Part shown: positions 61,097-64,000 of the stretch, in pieces
Layout of the letters: every line of letters begins with the position of its first letter
Numbering within the stretch: position 1 is the stretch's first letter
Source of the DNA: Bradyrhizobium ottawaense
GTDB taxonomy: Bacteria > Pseudomonadota > Alphaproteobacteria > Rhizobiales > Xanthobacteraceae
Assembly: GCF_002278135.3 (NCBI RefSeq)
Contig: NZ_CP029425.2
Span: 7,788,001-7,852,000, forward strand
Reading direction: 5' to 3'
DNA length: 64,000 nucleotides
Notes under the pieces: generated by a model
What the model saw: only the letters and a program-made list of their open reading frames with translations
What the model was told of the DNA's origin: nothing
Databases searched by the model: none
Position numbers and translations under genes: made by a program

Positions 61097-61189
61097 GAAC
61101 CGAACTCCGCTTACGCGGCCGCAGAGCGCCGCGGCTTCCACGATGCATCGATCATGCCGGGCTCGCAGCTGCGTCATTGCAGCAGATTT

Positions 61190-61214
61190 ATAACTGTACT
61201 TATAGTACAGTTAT
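61190..61214. promoter_or_regulatory. 25-bp palindromic operator over hydrolase/desaturase promoter
   Basis: ATAACTGTAC (61190-61199) and GTACAGTTAT (61205-61214) are exact inverse copies around TTATA. On the minus strand, TTGCCG, 17 bases, TATAAG form a plausible promoter whose -10 lies at the centre of the palindrome. This looks like a TetR-type repressor site. No TetR gene is present in the window. Confidence 0.7.
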
Positions 61215-61251
61215 TCGAGGCCGGCAAGATAAATCAGATCCGCTCGCCGGC

Positions 61252-62055
61252 TCAGGCGATGGCGGCGACGTAGCGCTCCACTGACGCCGCGAAGGCGGCC
61301 TTGGCGCCGCTGGCGATGTTGCGGCCCCACCAGGCGCCATAGATGCGATCGAAGGCGAGCGGCTCGACGGCGGCCGCAATCCGCCGCACCGCAGCTGCAT
61401 TGAGCGGCATGTAGTTGGGATAGGAATACATGAAGCTGACGAAGCGGCGGTCCATCGTCACCTGGGCGATGTCGCCGGTGAGCAGCGCGCCGCTGCCCTC
61501 GGCACCGCGTTGCCAATGCAGCATGGTGGCGCCGGCGAAATGACCGCCGGTGCGTAGCAGCAGCACATCGTCTGAGATGCGGTGGCTCTCGCCGGTCCAG
61601 TGCACGATCGAGGGATGCGGCCGCGTGACGAAAGCGCGATCGTCGGCATGCAGATAGACCGGCACGCCGCCAAAGGTATCGCTCCAGTCTGCGACCGCGC
61701 CGTAGTAATGCGGATGCGAGATCGCGATCGCCTTCAGCCCGCCGAGCGCCGCCACGTACTGGATGGCCTCATCGGTCGCGAGCGGAATGCAATCCCACAT
61801 CACGCAGCCGTCGCCCTGAGGCACCAGCAGCGCGCGCTGTCCGATCGCGAAGCTCGGCTCCAGGCCGATCCCGGTGAGGCCAAGATCGTCGCGTCCCACC
61901 AGTCGATGGCCCCGCGCGAGCTCCTCGCGCGTGAGAAAGGTCTGCCCCTTCCAGTTCACGAACTGCCGTTCATCCTCGCAGATCACGCAGGAGGCGGGCG
62001 GATTTCCGACGTTCGGGAATTGCGCGCCGCAGGTTTCGCAGGTCCAGAGAGGCAT
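61252..62055 (-). CDS. MBL-fold hydrolase with N-terminal zinc ribbon, atypical site
   Basis: 267 residues. N-terminal rubredoxin-like ribbon: CETCGAQFP and SCVICEDE (two CxxC pairs, residues 5-26). The metallo-beta-lactamase fold follows, but the metal motif HxHxDH reads SHPHYYGAVADW (near 113), keeping the first two His and losing Asp-His. Later LRTGGHFAGATMLHW (His near 171) and LLTGDIAQVTMDRRF (bridging Asp near 193) are kept. It may bind one metal or be non-hydrolytic. Its role is unknown. Divergent from the MFS gene. Confidence 0.83.
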   Translation of the reverse strand: MPLWTCETCGAQFPNVGNPPASCVICEDERQFVNWKGQTFLTREELARGHRLVGRDDLGLTGIGLEPSFAIGQRALLVPQGDGCVMWDCIPLATDEAIQYVAALGGLKAIAISHPHYYGAVADWSDTFGGVPVYLHADDRAFVTRPHPSIVHWTGESHRISDDVLLLRTGGHFAGATMLHWQRGAEGSGALLTGDIAQVTMDRRFVSFMYSYPNYMPLNAAAVRRIAAAVEPLAFDRIYGAWWGRNIASGAKAAFAASVERYVAAIA

Positions 62056-62207
62056 GACCAGAACTCCGTGGGAAGATCGCAGGATGACATTGCGACCGCG
62101 CTTTCGGCAAGATCGGAACCAACGCGCCCAGCGCTCGTTACGTTCAGGTCCACGCCGGAAGGATGGTCAAGAGGATCGCGACACACGAAGAGCATGTTTA
62201 GGTATCG

Positions 62208-63410
62208 ATGACATCGCGGCCTCCCTCCTCGTCCCGTATCTGGCCTCTGTTCGCGCTCAACTTCTTCATGGCCGACATGCAGTCGGGCATTGGGCCGTTC
62301 GTCGGGGTCTTCCTCCAGGAGCGCGGCTGGGCGACCGGGTTGATCGGCACCGCGATGACGATCGGCAATGTCGCGGGCATGCTGGTCACGACCCCGATCG
62401 GCGGCTTCATCGATTCCAGCCGCAACAAACGGCTATGGGTCGTCATTCCCGGCATCTGCGTCGTTCTCGCCTCCGCCATCATCCTGATCTCGCAAAACTT
62501 CTGGGCGGTGACGTTCTCGCAAGTGGCGCAATCGCTGGCGAGCGCCGCCATCGTGCCGGCGGTAACAGGCATCACGCTCGGCATCGCCAAGCAGAAGGGG
62601 TTCAACGCGCTCAACGGCCGTAATCAGGCCTTCAACCACGCCGGCAACATGGTCGGCGCGGCATTGTCCGGCTATCTCGGCTACAGGTTCGGCTATGTCG
62701 CCGTGTTCGTGCTGGCGGCCGTGTTCGGCGCCATCGCGATCGCCTGCGTGATGATGATCCCCGCCAAAGCGATCGACGACCGTGCCGCACGCGGCAGCAA
62801 GGAAGACGACTCCAAGGCTCCGCCGGATGCGATGACGATGCTGCTCAAGCACAAGGCTCTGCTCGTGCTGGCACTCGCGCTCGCGGTCTTCCACCTCGGC
62901 AATGCCGCCATTGTACCGCTCTACGGGCTTGCGGCCGTGGCCGAGGGACAGGCCAACGGCCCAAGCTTCGTCGCGACCACCGTGGTGATCGCGCAAGGCG
63001 TCATGATCGTGACCTCGCTGATCGCGATGAAGGCCGCGAGCAAGCGCAACTATTGGCCGGTGATCCTGGTGTCCTTCATGTTCCTGCCCGTCCGCGGCGT
63101 GCTGGCCTTCTTCGTGACGGGATGGTGGGGCGTCATACCGATGCAGGTGCTCGACGGTATCGGCACCGGCCTGCAGACGGTCGCCGTTCCCGGTATGGTA
63201 GCGCGCGCGCTGAACGGCAGCGGCCGCATCAATCTCGGCCAGGGCGCCGTGATCACGGTGCAGGGCATCGGCGCCAGCCTCAGTCCCGCGCTCGGCGGCT
63301 GGATCGCGCAATGGATCGGCTACGGGCCGACCTTCCTGCTGCTCGGCGGCTTCGGCCTCGCCTCAATGGTGCTGTGGCTGGCATTCGGGGCGGCAGTGAA
63401 GAAATTCTGA
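62208..63410 (+). CDS. MFS transporter
   Basis: 400 residues, 12 membrane helices in two halves. NFFMADMQSGIGPFVGVFLQERGWATGLIGTAMTIGNVAGML opens the first half; the helix 2-3 loop GGFIDSSRNKRLW is a weak form of the MFS motif A. A central cytosolic loop (DRAARGSKEDDSKAPPDAMTM, about 186-206) separates the halves. GIAKQKGFNALNGRNQAFNHAGNMVGAALSGYLG is typical of a subgroup of drug/metabolite exporters. Substrate unknown. ATG at 62208, no strong ribosome-binding site. Confidence 0.9.
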   Translation: MTSRPPSSSRIWPLFALNFFMADMQSGIGPFVGVFLQERGWATGLIGTAMTIGNVAGMLVTTPIGGFIDSSRNKRLWVVIPGICVVLASAIILISQNFWAVTFSQVAQSLASAAIVPAVTGITLGIAKQKGFNALNGRNQAFNHAGNMVGAALSGYLGYRFGYVAVFVLAAVFGAIAIACVMMIPAKAIDDRAARGSKEDDSKAPPDAMTMLLKHKALLVLALALAVFHLGNAAIVPLYGLAAVAEGQANGPSFVATTVVIAQGVMIVTSLIAMKAASKRNYWPVILVSFMFLPVRGVLAFFVTGWWGVIPMQVLDGIGTGLQTVAVPGMVARALNGSGRINLGQGAVITVQGIGASLSPALGGWIAQWIGYGPTFLLLGGFGLASMVLWLAFGAAVKKF

Positions 63411-63603
63411 GGCTCGCCGCCACTCGAACGCCACGGCGCAAAGTGCTTTTGCAGTCCACGCACATGGGGACTGCGGCACCTGGTCGCGGTCTCTGGGCGC
63501 CGTTGCGAGTGGCTTATCACGCAATCCGCCGCTTTTGCCGTTGCGGCGCACCGGCCTGACGATACAACCTGCCATAAACCGTCAACACCTGCGCTTCCGA
63601 TCG

Positions 63604-64000
63604 ATGATCCAGCCACAACTCTCATTCGATGGCGACCCGAATGGCCCGGCCTATGAAAGATGGCGCGAGCAGTTTTGCCGTCAGGTGGCCAACGTCGATT
63701 TCGTGCCGGTCGGAGAAGGGCGCGTTCACCGAACCATTGCGCCGGCGATTCTTCCCCGCATCAGGCTCTCGGCCTCGTTCGGCTCGCCGATGTCTTTCGT
63801 GTCGTTGGGGACCAACGACGAATTGGTGATTACGATGTCGCCCAATTCGGCGCTCAGCGGGGCCATGGGAAAACGCCCGCTGGAGATCGCCGCGGGCGAC
63901 GTTACGATCGGCGATCCCTCGATCAAGGGCGCGCACATCACTCAGACAGGGTTTGGCAATTTCCAGACTGCGCTGTTGCCGCGCAAGGCGCTGCTGCGCG
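63604..64000 (+). CDS. AraC family regulator, N-terminal part (cut by window end)
   Basis: Open to the last base: 132 codons from the ATG at 63604, no stop. The translation begins MIQPQLSFDGDPNGPAYERW and continues REQFCRQVANVDFVPVGEGR, then LPRIRLSASFGSPMSFVSLG and GDVTIGDPSIKGAHITQTGF. This matches the AraC-binding-like cupin domain (AraC_binding_2) at the N-terminus of AraC/XylS regulators. The DNA-binding HTH part would lie beyond the window. Its regulated gene cannot be told. Confidence 0.72.
   Translation, partial: MIQPQLSFDGDPNGPAYERWREQFCRQVANVDFVPVGEGRVHRTIAPAILPRIRLSASFGSPMSFVSLGTNDELVITMSPNSALSGAMGKRPLEIAAGDVTIGDPSIKGAHITQTGFGNFQTALLPRKALLR

Noticed and set aside
63629..63829. 66-codon ORF near the window end
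   Set aside because: It is a shifted frame of the AraC-type coding sequence that starts at 63604 and stays open to the end.

Overview
The window is high-GC chromosomal DNA from an alphaproteobacterium of the Bradyrhizobium / Rhodopseudomonas group (Nitrobacteraceae). Evidence for this: a pimFABCD-like dicarboxylate beta-oxidation cluster next to Liv-type ABC transporters, a cou-type hydroxycinnamate cluster with a MarR regulator, a MlotiK1-like potassium channel, and many hairpin-rich intergenic repeats of the kind seen in Bradyrhizobium. No rRNA, tRNA, phage, IS transposase or CRISPR array was seen. Gene identities come from reading the translations and from memory of the families; nothing was searched.

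Layout. 0.2-8.1 kb: housekeeping genes kdsB, pheA, an LLM-class flavin oxidoreductase, then metF-metH. 8.1-9.0 kb: no gene, but two repeat elements, one a ~480-bp structured element. 9.0-12.9 kb: a GST, a GNAT acetyltransferase, glpK, and a DUF559 endonuclease-like gene boxed between hairpin repeats. 13.0-21.7 kb (minus strand): SDR, two acyl-CoA dehydrogenases, thiolase, acyl-CoA ligase and a bifunctional hydratase/dehydrogenase, matching pimDCBAF of R. palustris. A divergent IclR regulator follows with a 19-bp palindrome between them, then a complete Liv-type ABC transporter and three tandem paralogous binding proteins (22.7-30.2 kb), probably for dicarboxylates or fatty acids. 30.4 kb: glycerate kinase.

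31.8-49.1 kb: hydroxycinnamate/4-hydroxybenzoate region. It holds a MarR (CouR-like) regulator divergent from an ABC transporter with a fused permease-ATPase, a PNPOx-like protein and LysR pair, a PaaI thioesterase, pobA, a TRAP transporter, a DUF3237 protein, a crotonase, a feruloyl/coumaroyl-CoA synthetase, an SDR, a 4-hydroxybenzoyl-CoA-type thioesterase and a binding protein. A 15-bp inverted-repeat motif, GTTATAYNNNATAAY, occurs in three of its promoter regions. The genes suggest uptake of coumarate-like acids, CoA activation, side-chain shortening, thioester hydrolysis and PobA hydroxylation to protocatechuate.

49.2-64.0 kb: a mixed region. It has two GST/WYL-regulator divergent pairs, each with striking palindromes, a YkgJ Cys-cluster protein, small unknowns, a DUF3307 membrane protein, an orphan membrane-anchored TAXI protein, a cyclic-nucleotide-gated K+ channel, a crotonase lacking catalytic acids, a MetX-like hydrolase translationally coupled to a fatty-acid desaturase under a palindromic operator, an unusual MBL-fold protein, an MFS transporter and the 5' part of an AraC regulator cut by the window end.
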